64,000 bases of DNA from Artocarpus heterophyllus. Taxonomy: Eukaryota > Streptophyta > Magnoliopsida > Rosales > Moraceae. The translations under genes were made by a program, and so were the position numbers. Every line of letters starts with the position of its first letter. Positions within the stretch are counted from its first letter, which is position 1. Under the pieces are notes generated by a model that was not told where the DNA came from, did not search any database, and was given only the letters and a program-made list of their open reading frames with translations. Positions 21,023 through 33,531 of the stretch are shown one piece after another. The stretch spans positions 17,320,239-17,384,238 of the forward strand of contig CM046330.1 in NCBI GenBank assembly GCA_025403435.1. Reading direction: 5' to 3'.

Positions 21023-22719
21023 ATAGTTTTTACATTAATTTACGAGTTTGTGATCATGCTATATGTATAGATTATGTGATCTTGATCTCTTCTATATTTG
21101 AATTTAATTTTTTAGAGAGTTGGCACTCTAAGATTTCTATATATATTAATGTTGTCATGGAATTATATGGTGAATGTTTATTAATTGATTTTGGTTGATT
21201 AAATTATTGTTTAATTATTAATTAATTAATTAATTTGTGCCGGTTATGGTTTCTTAGAGGTTAAAATATATATACAGGTTTTTTATGTAATTAGATGGTG
21301 GTCTATCATCATCATCTAGGAATTATTATTTAATTTTAAATTTGTAAGAATTTTATAATTAAATAATCATTTGGAGTAAATAAGGATATAAAAGATGGAT
21401 CTAGAAGATGGATAATAACGTTCCTAAGGTATTTCTTAAGTCACTAATTTTATGTTTTTGAATTGTTGAAAATAAGATTGAAAAACTACATAAAAACTAT
21501 TTTCTAGAAAAAAGTGAATTCAGCTCGGTCGGTCGGCCGAACCCATAGGTTCGATAGGCCGATGGTCGTAGACTAGTAGGCCGAATCTCCAAGATCGACA
21601 AGCTGTCTGCAGGACAGATTTCTAATGGCTCTGGCGACAGGCTGAACTTTCAAGTTTGGCAGGGCGATCTGTCATGACGAATAGGCCAAACTGTGAGGTT
21701 TGGCAGGCCGAAGGGTCATGACCAGCAAGCCGATCTATGCAGAAAGCTATGGTTTTTCAGAAAATGTGTGTTCTTTGATGTAATTTTGATTTTATTTTTG
21801 AGACAATTCTGAGAAACGTTAAATTTGGATATGATCGAAAATATAAAGTATTGGATCCATATAGGATTGAAGACTTGAAGATGGATAATACATGAAGAAG
21901 GATACAATTTGAAGATTCAAGGATGAAGAATCGATAATATGTTTCGATTGATTTCCTATAATCTTTATTTTATATTATCTAGGGTGGAACTATAATATTA
22001 CAGCTATTTATTATTATTTTACTTATAGCTTTGCATATTACTCTGCTTGTTTGCATTATAATATGATTTGCCATGTATGTTGATAACATGTCATATAACA
22101 TGTCATATAGAATAGGGAGTGCCGCTCATTAAAAATTATTCATGCATGTCTTTTAAAATAAAATCTTGATTTCAAAAGATTGAGTAGGAAAACATTTTCA
22201 AAGAGAGGACCTACGGCCTCTGTCGTTGGTCCATAGGCAGCACATGGTGATTCCGACCCCTAGAAAGCAACTTCATCATGTACCAGGTTGGATCTCTGAG
22301 AAGATAAGGTATTTTAATACAATTTAGCATTGCACACCCCTAGGCGGTAATTATAAATCATGGATAAAATATTGAAACGATGGCTATACACTCAAGTTGA
22401 TTTTATTATTAACCTCCCCTATGAGCTTTGTTAATAATATTAATGGTCAAAGAAACGATTATTAATATATGCTGGATCATACCGGTCTTGGATGACATAT
22501 ATTAATTAGGAGGAGATTTGTGTTTCTAATTGAATTTGACAAGTCTCTCCTAGATAGCTTGTTGAATTCTGAGTTAGCAATTATCGTTGTAAGGTTGTGA
22601 TTTTTTCAAGGTTTAGACACATAAACACATTATATGTTTTACATAAGCATGTTATCTTACTAAATAATTATGGTATGTTTGCTTATGTTTGGTATATGAT
22701 TCTTTATTGTAAATTAAAA
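21023..22719 (+). other. Copia-2 untranslated leader
   Basis: AT-rich leader between PBS and gag, collinear with 47383-48982 of copia-3. It contains the motif cluster 21526-21735. No coding signal seen. Confidence 0.75.
21526..21735. repeat. Motif cluster in copia-2 leader
   Basis: About ten decayed copies of the GGCAGGCCGA motif (for example GTCGGCCGAAC, GATAGGCCGATG, TTTGGCAGGCCGAAG, AGCAAGCCGATC). Same place in the leader as the copia-3 cluster 47864-48029. Confidence 0.75.
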
Positions 22720-25700
22720 ATGTCTAAAAATGCTTTATAATCGATATTTGACAAAAACCAATTTACCGATGAGAATTATAATAATTGGAAACGAAACCTA
22801 AATATCGTCCTCTCCTTTAAGAAATGAAGATTTATGCTGACATTATCGTGTCCTCCCGAGCCTATGGTAGATTCCAATAATGAGCAAATCCAAGCGTATG
22901 ATCGTTGGAAGAATGCAAATGATTAGGCCCACTATTATGTTATGGCCAACATAAATAACATGTTGTAGGCTTAACATGAAGACTATGAGACTACGAAGTA
23001 GATCTTGGATAATCTTGAAGACATGTTTAAAGGCCATGCCCTAACAAAACAGTAAGGAGAACTTCAGAAACTTCTAAACTACAAACAAAGATCGGAGACT
23101 CCTGTGAAGGAGCATATGATGTAGGTCATACGTTATCTCACTGAGGCTCAAACCAATGGAGCTGACATAGATGCTGAAACACAGATGACTATGGTTTTTG
23201 AGACTTTGTCTAAGGAGTTTATCTCATTTAGAGCTTTATTTAATTTAGTAATAGATGGGATATGACCTTAACTGAGCTGATGAAACAGTTACAGGAGCTC
23301 AAAAATCTGATCAAGGAAACTCCTACAGGTGGTGAGGCCAACTTGGCAGCTGCATTTGATTCCAATTCCAACCAAGGGAATGGAAAGAAACAACGAGCTA
23401 TGAATAGAAAAATCTTCTATTCTTGCAAACGACAAGAACAAAAAGAAGAAGAAAAAGAAGAACCCGAAGAAGCTTTAGTACTTTTTTTGCGGGAAGGTTG
23501 AGCACATCAAGAAGAATTTCAAGGACTTCCTTTCCCGAGAAGGTAGGTGTGATCTTTTGGTTATTGAAACTTGTTTGGTTGAAGAATCCAGTGACACTTG
23601 GGTCATAGATTTTGGAGCAACTAATCATTTTGTGTTTCTCTATAGGGGTTCAAAGAAATGTGAAGTTTGCTACTTGAAGACTTTACGCTTCATATGGGCA
23701 ATGGATCCTTAGTGTTGGCTGAAGCAGTGGGAGATGTCCCTGTTTATTTGATAATAATAGGAGTTTAATTTTGCAAGATTGTTTTTATGTTCCTAAACTG
23801 AAAAGGAATTTAATTTCTGTAGGTTGTTTATTTAAAGTCTCTTATGTAGTTTCTTTTAAAAATAAAGTGGTGATTTGTAAAAATAAATCTTTTATCTATA
23901 ATAGATGGAAGCAAAATAATCTATATTTTATCAAACCTAAGATGGACTTACTTTTGAACATTGAGGCTAATGATAATAACTCTAAAAAACTTAAAACTTC
24001 TCACTCTAATGAGACCTATATTTGGCATTGGTGACTAGGTCATATTAACCTGAATATGATTCAAAGGTTGGTAAGGGATGGACCTTTAAGTCACTTAAAG
24101 GTAGAATCTATACCATAATGTGAATCTTGCTTGAAGGGTAAAATGACTCAAAGACCATTTGGGTCTAGGGAAAATAGGGCCAAAGGGGTTCTGGAACTTG
24201 TGTATGGTGATATTTGTTGTCCTATGAACATTCGAGCACGAGGAAGATATTAGTATTTTGTCACTTTTATTAACGATTACTCAAGGTATGAGTATGTGAA
24301 CCTAATGCACCACAAAAGCAAAACTTTTGACAAGTTTAGGGAGTTTTGAGCTAGAGTGAAAAAGCAATTAAGTAGACCTATAAAAAGCACTTTGATCCGA
24401 TCGAGGTGGTGAATACCTTTCTAATGAGTTCTTGGAGTACTTATTACAGAATGGGATTTTATCCCATTTGACTGCGCCAGGCACTTTGCATCAAAATGGC
24501 ATGGCTAAGAGAAGTACTATGTTAGACATGGTTGATCCATGATGAGTTATTCATCATTGCCTTTATCATTTCGGGGATATGCACTACAAACCGCATGTTA
24601 TTTTTTAAACAATGTGCCCTCAAAATCGGTTCCCAAAACTCCTCACGAGTTATGGATAGGGAAAAAGACATCCTTAAACCATATTCGTGTATGAGGATGT
24701 TCAGCTCATGTCCTGTTTAAGGAAGTGAATAAGTTGGAAGCATGTTCGGAAGTTTGTGTGTTTGTAGGATATCCAAAAGGGACTAAAGGGAGTTATTTCT
24801 ATAACCCAAAGGAAAATAAAGTTGTGGTTTCAACTAATGCAACATTCCTTGAGGAAAGTTACATGGACGACTTTAAGCCTCAAAGCAAACTGGTGCTCGA
24901 GGAGTTAGTGAGTGATTCAATCACTCCAGGGGTTCCAAATGAAACTGTTCCAATTAGTGTAGAAAAACTAACTGAACAACAACCTAAGGGGCTTCGGCGT
25001 AGTGGGAGGATTAGGCGTCAACCCGAGAGGTATATGTTTAATGGTGAAGCCTTTTTGGCTGAACCAATTGAACTTGACATGGGTCTTTACACTTACGAAG
25101 AGGCTATGGAGGATGTTGATTCGAAACTCTAAAAAGAGGCTATGAACAAGGAGATGAATTCAATGGAGACTAATCGAGTCTAGGAACTTGTGGATCTTCT
25201 TGAAGGGGTAAAGTCTATAGGTTAAAAGTGCATCTATATGAGAAAGAGAGGAGTGGATGGGAAAGTCAAAACCTATAAGCTAGACTGATAGCTAAGGGAT
25301 ACACGCAAAAAGAAGGAATCGATTATGAGGAAACCTTTTCGCCTGTAGCCATGCTTAAGTCCATCTGCATTCTCTAGTCTATATATATATGGATGTCAAG
25401 ATGCCTTTTCTAAATAGCTATCTTGATGAATCCATATATATGGGAGCCAGACGGGTTCAAGGCTAAGGGTCAGGAGGGTAAGGTTTGTAAGCTACTAAAG
25501 TCAATTTATAGACTTAAGCAGGCTTCCTGTTCTTGGAACATAAGATTTGATCAAGTGATCAAGACTTATAGGTTAGCACAAAATGTGTACGAACAACATG
25601 CTTGTTAACACATTAAGGATGGGAAGGTGTTTTTCTACTACTCTATGTAGATGACATTCTACTAATTGGCAATGATGTTGGGGCGTTGTCATTAGTCAAA

Positions 25701-26591
25701 TTATGGTTGACCAAGCAATTTGACATGAAAGACCTGGGTGAAGCTAATTATGTTCTCGGTATCTAGATCTTTTGGGATAGGAAGAACAAAATGATAGCTT
25801 TATCCTAAGCTAGCTACATAGATAAAATTCTTAGGAGGTTTGCAATACAGGATTCCAAGAAATGTGGGCAACTATCTAGGTCTAGAATTACTCTTTCTAA
25901 GAAAGACTCTCTAAAGTCTGATGAGAAAAGAGAATACATGAAGAAGGTGCCTTATGCTTTGGTAGTGGATAGTCTCATGTATGCCATGCTTTGCACACGA
26001 TCGGATCTGGGACCGAACCACTGGATTGCAGTCAAGCATATTTTCAAGTACAGAAGAAAGACTCGAGGGTATATGCTTGTATATTCGGATAAGGATTTAA
26101 CATCTTTAGGATATACTGACTCAGATTTCTAATCTTGTATGGATTCTAGAAGATCAACTATTAGTTTTGTGTTTACTTTGGGCAGCAGTGCCATTGTCTA
26201 AAGAAGTATGAAGTAAGATTTCACTTCAGATTGAACAATAGAGGCCGAGAATGTGGCAGCTAGTGATGCTTCGAAAGAAGTAGCATGGCACTGCAAGTTC
26301 TTTGGGGATCTTGAGGTAGTTCTTAGTATGGATAAGGGAGTATTGCTATATTGTGATCACACTACAGTGCTAGCTAATGCTAAGGAACCAAGATTTCACA
26401 AGAAGAGTAAGCATATTGATCGAAAGTATCATGTGATAAAGGACTTCGTTGACGGCAAGCATGTTGCTATATGCAAAATCGCATCCAAGGACAATTTAGC
26501 TGAGCCATTCACGAAGACACTAACTGTGAAAGTTTTCGAGAGGAATGTGGAAGCTATGGGGATGTGGGATTTGTCACATTTACTCACTTAG
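22720..26591 (+). pseudogene. pol: Copia-2 gag-pol pseudogene
   Basis: Starts at ATG 22720 (MSKNAL, then a stop) and can be followed through gag ([13 protein letters not shown] near 23262), a damaged zinc knuckle near 23490, protease (WVIDFGATNHF near 23600; the catalytic DSG has become DFG), integrase ([14 protein letters not shown] near 24035, then [13 protein letters not shown] at 24750), the linker (GLRRSGRIRRQPERY), RT (KLLKSIYRLKQASCSWN near 25480 and VDDILLIGND near 25650) and RNase H (CDHTTVLANAKEPRFHKKSKHID near 26350), ending MGMWDLSHLLT with a stop at 26589-26591. More than a dozen stops and frameshifts are visible. The longest open pieces are 24725-25132 and 26253-26591. Confidence 0.9.
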
Positions 26592-27185
26592 TGCAAGTAG
26601 AAGATTGTTAGACATGTATGCCCAAGGAGTAAAAATGTAGTATATTTTTGGAGACATTTTTATCAATAAAGAATTTATATATTATTAATATACCAAATTG
26701 TTGTTCTCTTTATGTTCATATTTGTTAGATGTATGATAAGCAAACAAAATCCTAAGACTGTCGGTCTAAGCCCTTAAAATCATGCATATGATTGACAGAT
26801 TATGCGGAAGATATTATTCTAAAGGTGACGGTCTAAATTATAAGATCCATAATTGAGGGAATAAAGTTGGGCGCTTTATTCATGCAAAGATTGTTATGTT
26901 GTCTATATCCCTAACGAAAGATGGTTTATCTTAGCCATTAGAGGTGGACTCTGTAAATAGAAACATTGATGTATTGTCATAGGTGACAATGTATTGGATC
27001 GAGACATAAAGTGTAATTAATTTGGTTTAATAATTCTATCATGGCAAATCAATTCACTTTAGACAAACACATATGCCGTATCTTAATCCTAAGATGAATA
27101 GTAGGCCTGTTGTCTTGACTTATGTCTTTTGATGTACCAAAGGGTGACATCCATAATTTAATGTTGGTATGTATGCCGATACATT

Positions 27186-27489
27186 GGAGATATGACTCTT
27201 GATAACGTAGACTTATTATTCATAGATACAGAATCCATGGCTCCTCTTTAGGAGTCGATGATATCCTCTTATATACGTTATCCTGTAATTGAAAAACTGA
27301 AGCACTCAACTATTTGGATATATAGGTGTAACCAAATGGAGATATGACTCTTGATAGCGTAGACTTATTATTCATAGATACAGAATCCATGGCTCCTCTT
27401 TAGGAGTCGATGATATCCTCTTATATACGTTATCCTGTAATTGAAAAACTGAAGCACTCAACTATTTGGATATATAGGTGTAACCAAAT
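27186..27489. repeat. 152-bp tandem duplication in copia-2 LTR
   Basis: Bases 27186-27337 are repeated almost exactly at 27338-27489 (GGAGATATGACTCTTGATA...). The copia-3 and copia-4 LTRs carry a single copy. Confidence 0.93.
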
Positions 27490-28110
27490 GGTATGCTGTC
27501 TTTGGATAGTAAGTTTTATGATGATGAGATAATGGAATGTAAGAGAAAAAAAATCGGGAAGGTAGGACAATTTATTCTTAAGCCGATTATAGATAATCTT
27601 ATGGAAATACGATACATTATAGTATGTCATAGAGACTTAGCTATTTGGGCTTCGTAATTCTACGTAGCTTGATAATGCAACTCTAAGCTTTTAGTGGAGT
27701 AGCGTTGAGTTTATTATTATAAAATGTATATCTGGGATATTGGGTTTCATAACTATCGGAAGCTTGAACTACATAGGTCCATAAGGTCCCCTTTGCTAAC
27801 TCATAATAAATCCTGTAACGATATGGCGTGCTTTTCCAACAAGTTGGTGACTTATGTTAAATTATCAGATTGGCTGAAATTCGATAGGATCAAATGATTC
27901 ATGTCTGTTTATAGGTTGAATTAATTTTGTGAAAACTAATTCAAGATAAACAAGTTAGATTATCTAGAATATTTATTTTCCTAGGGATTATCTAGATATG
28001 GTTGTTTTAATCAGATAACTTCTCTATTGGGTTATTTGGCTTTAAATTGAGGCTTTGTCCAAAGAATCTTGGGTGGGAAATAAAAGATTCGCAGGGATCA
28101 TTTATTGTAA

Positions 28111-28150
28111 GTTCGGCAAGCCGATCTTCTAGTTCAGCCTGCGGACCGAG
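28111..28150. repeat. Small motif cluster in copia-2 LTR
   Basis: Two decayed copies (TTCGGCAAGCCGATC and TTCAGCCTGCGGACC) at the position of the copia-3 cluster 46791-46848, about 100 bp upstream of the TATA box. Confidence 0.7.
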
Positions 28151-28252
28151 CGATAATCTGATCATGCGTTTTTACGCGAGTTTATCAAATATTGATCCCG
28201 ATTCGAATTTTTGAGGCCTTATCTAATAAGGACTAACCCTTAGGTCTAACCT

Positions 28253-28262
28253 CTATAAATAG
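28253..28262 (+). promoter_or_regulatory. Copia-2 LTR TATA box
   Basis: CTATAAATAG, in the same position as TATAAAAAG in the copia-3 LTR. Confidence 0.6.
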
Positions 28263-28625
28263 GAAGTGAGACTGAAGAGTGAGCACTCTATTCTCTGAGT
28301 CTTTGAAACTCCCCTAAAGAGCTATTGTTCATAAATCACGAATGCTAGTTTTGGGTATTTCTCAATTGGTTCGAAGGAGAGTCATCGGGAAAGAGCTGTA
28401 TGTTGCGCGCCCACACACACTTCTATCATGGACAAAGAATAGCAAAGAAGACTAGTTGGTTAAGGCTCTTCTAGAACGTTTTTTTCTTCATCAATTGTAG
28501 GAGCTTTTCAGCAAATAAGGTTAATAAGATCTGGTTAATTTATGCATATAGTGTGTCAAACTTGTGTTTTGGAAAATACTCTGATTTAAAAATTTAAATT
28601 TCCACTATGCACTATATTTCCAACA

Positions 28626-29510
28626 CTAAGATCCTTATTTTCATAAAGTTTATTGATGGACAACCATCCTTCTTAGATAAGTTTCTAAGATATCCTTCTT
28701 GAACAAGTTTATAACAGCCACCATGTTTTTATATTTTGAAAATGTCGAATAATACTTTCATTACCATGATTATTGAATGCCATAGATTTTTATAGTACTA
28801 GAGGTGCTATAAAAAAAATTAGAAATACTTTTTCATTGAATAAGAACATAGAAATATATTTTTATCATTAAATAAGGGGCACCGCTATTATTTCTTTCAA
28901 AAGTGGGGCATGACTGAATTTTTTAAGTATAAAAATTTGATAAATAAGCAATAACTGAGCTCCACTACTCATGGACATTTTGAGTCCCCCGATCCAAAGG
29001 GCTCCATTTTTCTAAAAGAAAAAAGAAAAAATTATACCATTAATAATTTTTAATTTTCAGGTATATCGTATATGAGGGCACTTGGAAAAAAAGCAAGACA
29101 CCAGGAAAGGCCATGATAGTTACCAAGTAGTAGTAGTAGTAATGATGATGATGATGATGACGATGATGATGATGATAATAATAATAATAAATATCACTAG
29201 AACTAATATGTATGGCGTTAGGTTTTTTTTTTAATGTATAAGGGAAAAAGTCAAAAAAATAAGTCATGAGAAAGTGAGGGTAGTAATTAGATTTAACTAA
29301 ATTGATGAGAGATTTCACATGTTATAAGGTGAGACAAACATCTACTTTAAAATTTTGAAAAAATATACTACAAATTTCATTTGATTTTAACAATTAAAAA
29401 AAATCAGTGGGGTGGCCGCCTACCCCCCTCGACTATATGTAGCTCAATCTTGCTTGTGTACTTAATCATTCCTTTTGTGCGACTTTCATGTAGTATTGTT
29501 ATAGTAAGGG
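28626..29510. other. Unassigned AT-rich sequence with microsatellite
   Basis: No gene recognised. Contains a compound trinucleotide run at about 29130-29195 (AGT, GAT and AAT units). The tyrosine/histidine-rich frame over it is a product of the repeat. Confidence 0.6.
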
Positions 29511-29774
29511 CAAGTCTATGGTAGAGAAAATTTATATGATGTTTGAAAAGTTTGGTTAGAAATAATTTTAGTTAAAAAGAAAATTTATATGATGTTTGGA
29601 AAGTACGGTTAGAACTAATTTTGGTTAAAAATATTGTAGCAAGTGAGAGCTTTATACTGTAACAACTTTTTGGTTTTTACTATAGCTTTTTAGAGCTTTA
29701 CACTGTTTACTAAGTAAAATAATTAGTTCTAACTAAGAGTCAAACACTCGATTATTCTCCACCGGTAGAAAATG
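29511..29774. mobile_element. Possible MITE with degenerate terminal inverted repeats
   Basis: The left end (CTATGGTAGAGAA...GTTAGAAATAATT) and the reverse complement of the right end (CTACCGGTGGAGAA...GTTAGAACTAATT) correspond over about 55 bp. The left ~45 bp are duplicated in tandem (29525 and 29577). No coding capacity. I could not confirm an exact target duplication. Confidence 0.45.
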
Positions 29775-30017
29775 ATCCCATGGTAGTATGCTATCCTCAG
29801 ATTTGAATCAATGGTTAAAAAAAAAAAGAAAAAAGAAAAAAGAAGTCAAAGAAAAAAAGAGTATTATATTGAAATATACACTCCCATATGCAATTCAATA
29901 CATATTAATGTAAAAAAAAAAAGGTAAAAATTAAAAAAGTAAAATAGACCATTTTTTTTTCCAAATTCTTCTCATCTTTCCTTGCAAACTCTTAGATAGC
30001 CATTAGCGTCTCTATGT

Positions 30018-32055
30018 GTCATGACCCAAAACAAGGGTCATGACAAAGTGGAAATTAAGAAAAAAAAATAAATGAAATTAAACAAGAAAACTAGCCGAAG
30101 CAACATCAGCTCGTAAATAACATTGAAAATGAAGATTACCGCCTTGCGAAGGCTTAAAAGTCCATATGTAACAAAACTATTTAAGTACGATTGTTTTCTC
30201 AAAAAGAAATGCAAATACTACAAACCAACATCGTGACAACTCTTGCAAGACAATTTTGACATACAAGAAATACAAGAATAAAAAACCATGCTCAATTTAT
30301 ACCTCATGTAATATTCAACAATTATCACTAGTTAAGAATACAAAGTCTAATATCTATCTCATATCTGGTCTCGCATAACCTAGGGTAGGGAATTTAAACA
30401 CACTAAAGAATAAATGAAAGGCTCAGTAGGATATCATTTAATAAAGTTTACATTTTAAATAAATAAATAAAACAACACCATTTAATTATTCAAGTACAAA
30501 GATAGATGCAGTAGTCTAATTCTTAGGTATCAACGATATATATCGTATACCAACATACAATGTTTTAGCCAATGGACCACATTGCAGAGCGCCCCGATCG
30601 AGGTTTAAAGTTCTGCCCTAAGATTACATCTCATAACCCAATTTTTGTGACTATACAATCAACCACCAAAAAGCTCACACAATCGCGGTGGTGTTTGTAG
30701 ACTTAACCGCCAGAAGACTTGCACATTCATGGTGGTGTTTGGAAAATCATTGTTGTTGGAATATTTATTCCAAGACTAAAATATGAGAACATAGCAATAT
30801 TTACATACATATACTTTTGCATGCATTTAGTTATGAGAAACATTTTATAAACAATATATTTAGAACATGTTCATCTCAAAGTATAGCATTATGGCTATAG
30901 CAAAATCATTTAAGACATGGTTGTCATAGAAAGGATTAGAAATCCTACCTCTTTGGTAATTTAAACTATGGATAACTATAAGTCTCATGGTACAGTCCGT
31001 ATCTACGTAAGCTCCAATCCAATCATCATAGTAATAATAAAAACAACGACAACAATAGTAATTATATAGTTTAATAAACCATATATTAAAAATCCATATG
31101 AATTAATTTCAAATTTTGAGTTTATTTGCTAATTAAATAAAAATACCATGAAAGATAAGTAATAGAGTTCCTATCGACTTAACCGACAACATTTAGTGGC
31201 AAAATGATTCGGAATGCGTCATCCATCAAAACTCTAAATCACCAACTTGGCCTTTAGAATTTCGTCTTGTAAATTTGACACCTCAAACACGTCTAGAATA
31301 TCAAACATAGGCTGGAATGACAACCTCTCCAATTCGACAGTGGCGGTCAACTGTTGACTGCGAGTTGACTGACATTGACCAAGGTTGACCGACGAGGCAA
31401 TGGCAGAGAGTGGTAATAAAACAAAACTCTCAACGCGAGGATCGCCGTTCCGAAGTTGGTTTTCCAAAACAATGCTTGGATCGCCAGAAAATGGAGAAAA
31501 TTTGACAAGGAGGAGTGGCGGGATTTGGATTTTCTGGCGACGATTCGGCCGAAGAGGGGATTGGTCTTGTTCACTCAATGAGAGGAATCCAATGGTGCAA
31601 ACAGCCAAGCGAAACAAGGCAGAACATCACCGAAATCACATGGAGAAGTTTGAAAGTTCAAACTTCCCACAACTCTCTACGGCGACTGACTGCGAATGGC
31701 GAGGCGGCAAGCTGACGATTGGATCTCCAAGCGGCAACGCTCATGATGGGATGGAGTGTGTAGGTAGCAACGGCCTTGGGTGGATGGGCAGAGGAAGGCA
31801 GTGGCACACAGTGAAGAAAGAAGAGGGAAAGAAAAGAAGAAAGAAAAGAAAAAGAAAAAGAAAAAAAAAAGAAAGAAAGAGAGTATGGGGGGTGTTCACG
31901 TGGGGAAGGAGTTGATCTTTATGATCATCTTTTTTTTGTTTTGAATTTTTCTAGAATAAGTTCCTAAAGTAAGTTTCCACTAACAAAGTTATCAAAAATT
32001 CCAAAATGGCCCAAAAATTTTGAAATCTTTTTCAATTAAAACCATAGGTTTTACA
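30018..32055 (-). repeat. Probable solo or truncated gypsy LTR
   Basis: Begins TGTCATGACCC (with the nearby inverted repeat TCATGACCC...GGGTCATGA) and ends GTTTTACA at 32055, followed by TTCTACCCACC, the complement of a gypsy polypurine tract very like 2925-2937. The layout (AGGCTCAGTAGGAT and so on) resembles minus-strand gypsy LTRs. No internal coding region follows. The 176-aa frame at 31385-31915 resembles nothing I know and has a low-complexity basic tail. Confidence 0.55.
31050..31925 (+). repeat. Large inverted repeat, left arm
   Basis: Pairs with 32075-32940 on the opposite strand over ~870 bp, by eye about 80-85% alike. Examples are AAAATACCATGAAAGAT here against ATCTTTCATGGTATTTTT there, and GGAGTTGATCTTTATGAT against ATCATAAAGATCAGCTCC. 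The arms are separated by ~150 bp. Confidence 0.85.
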
Positions 32056-32074
32056 TTCTACCCACCTAGAAAAA

Positions 32075-32940
32075 GCTAATCATAAAGATCAGCTCCCTCC
32101 CCATGTGAACAACCCCTGACTCTCTTTCTTTCTTTCTTTCTTTCTTTTTTCTTTTCTTCGTTCTTTTCCTTCCCTGTTCTTTCTTCACTGTGCACCATTG
32201 CCCTCCTTCACCCATCCACCCCAAGCCATTGTTGCCTACACGCTCCATCCTACCATGACCGTCACCTCTCGGAGACCCATCTGCAAACCCGTTGCCTCGC
32301 CACTCGCCGTCAGCCATCATGGAAAGCTGTGGGAAGTTTGAAGTTTCAAACTTCTCCACGTGATTGAGGCACTGTCCAGCCTTATTTTATCGGTCTATTT
32401 ACATCGTTGGATTCTTCTTGTTGAGGAGAATAAGACCTAAGCCCTCTTTGGTTGAATTGTCACCGAAAAATCCAGATCCCGCCACCCCTCCTTGTTAGAT
32501 TTTCTCCATTTTTCAGCGATCCAAGCTCCATTTTGGAAAACCAACTTTGAAATGGTGCTCCTTGCATCAAGAATTTCATTTTGGTACCACTCTTTGCTGC
32601 CACCTCGTTGGTCAACCTTGGTCAACACCATTCAAGTCTAAGTCAACGGTTGACCCCGACTGCCAAATTGGAGAGGATGTCATTCCAGCCTATTTTCGAT
32701 GTTCTAGACGCGTTCATGATGTTGGATTTGTGAGACGAAGTTTCGAAGGCCAAGTTGGCGATTCAAAGTTTCGACAAACGATGCATTTCGAATCATTTTG
32801 CCACCAAATGTCATCGGCTAAATCAGTAGAAACTCTATTACTCATCTTTCATGGTATTTTTATTTAATTAGCAAATAAATTCAAAATTTGAAATTAATTC
32901 ATATGGATTTTTAATATGTAGTTTATTAAACTATATAATT
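32075..32940 (-). repeat. Large inverted repeat, right arm
   Basis: Inverted partner of 31050-31925. It ends in ATT/GTT-rich sequence. The lysine- and arginine-rich frame at 32066-32359 (minus) is the counterpart of the left-arm frame and is not judged a gene. Confidence 0.85.
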
Positions 32941-33105
32941 ATTATTGTTATTGTTATTATTACTTATATTATTGTTTTTTATTAGCAGTATTATTGTCAT
33001 TATTATTGTTATTGTTGTTGTTGTCATTGTTATTATTATCATTGTTGTTTTGTTGTTGCTGCTGTTGTTGTTGTTGTCGTTGTTGATATTGTTGTTATTA
33101 TTGTG
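32938..33105. repeat. ATT/GTT trinucleotide-rich microsatellite
   Basis: Imperfect runs of ATT, GTT and GTC units for ~170 bp at the edge of the inverted repeat. Confidence 0.85.
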
Positions 33106-33531
33106 ACCTAAAAATTTGTTATTAAATTAGGCTATATACATTTTGATCTTGAGTTGGCTGTTATTTATATGACAGATACTTAAATGTCTATTTTAATCGA
33201 AGATTAATAACAACAAGATGATAGATTAGTTTGGCCGTCAAAATGGAATTTTTTTATGATTTAATTGAGGTGGATGAAATGGTAGATGATATGGGGTGAA
33301 ATCTAGTTATATGATATAATACAATTGCTCTAGGTGGTGTAGAAAATGACTAATGTCACACAAATAATATTTTACAACGTGTTAAGGCTTGAAAATAATG
33401 TATTTTGAACCAACTTTGATCACAAAAAGACAGAATCAAAATTGAAAGCTTTGGAAAGTCAATGGGCCTCGAATGAGGCAAATAGTAGCCTCGGCTACTG
33501 TAGCACAGTCGACCAGCATTACTGTTGGGGT
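33106..33531. other. Unassigned sequence before copia-5 LTR
   Basis: No gene seen. GGCTACTGTAGCACAGTCG near 33490 contains a small palindrome of the kind common in plant LTRs. Probably more LTR debris. Confidence 0.4.

Larger units (their letters stand above)
20834..28625 (+). mobile_element. Decayed Ty1/copia element copia-2
   Basis: Plus-strand copia element with the 3' end of its 5' LTR (20834-21007), a degenerate PBS, a long leader, gag-pol remains (22720-26591) and a complete 3' LTR (26606-28625). The rest of the 5' LTR lies to the left of the gypsy insertion, outside the window. Its sequence is clearly related to copia-3 (45368 onward) and copia-4 (39049-43551). Many stops and frameshifts. 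Confidence 0.9.
26606..28625 (+). repeat. Copia-2 3' LTR
   Basis: TGTTAGACATG start, following a degenerate polypurine tract (AAGTAGAAGAT), and CCAACA end. Homologous to the copia-3 LTR (45368-47367) and the copia-4 LTR (39049-40773). A 152-bp tandem duplication lies at 27186-27489, a small motif cluster at 28111-28150 and a TATA box at 28253-28262. Confidence 0.93.

Noticed and set aside
29040..29318. Tyrosine/histidine-rich minus-strand frame
   Set aside because: Produced by a trinucleotide microsatellite.
31385..31915. 176-codon open frame as a host gene
   Set aside because: Low-complexity basic C-terminus, a mirror version in the inverted arm, and no recognisable domain; it lies in an LTR-like repeat.
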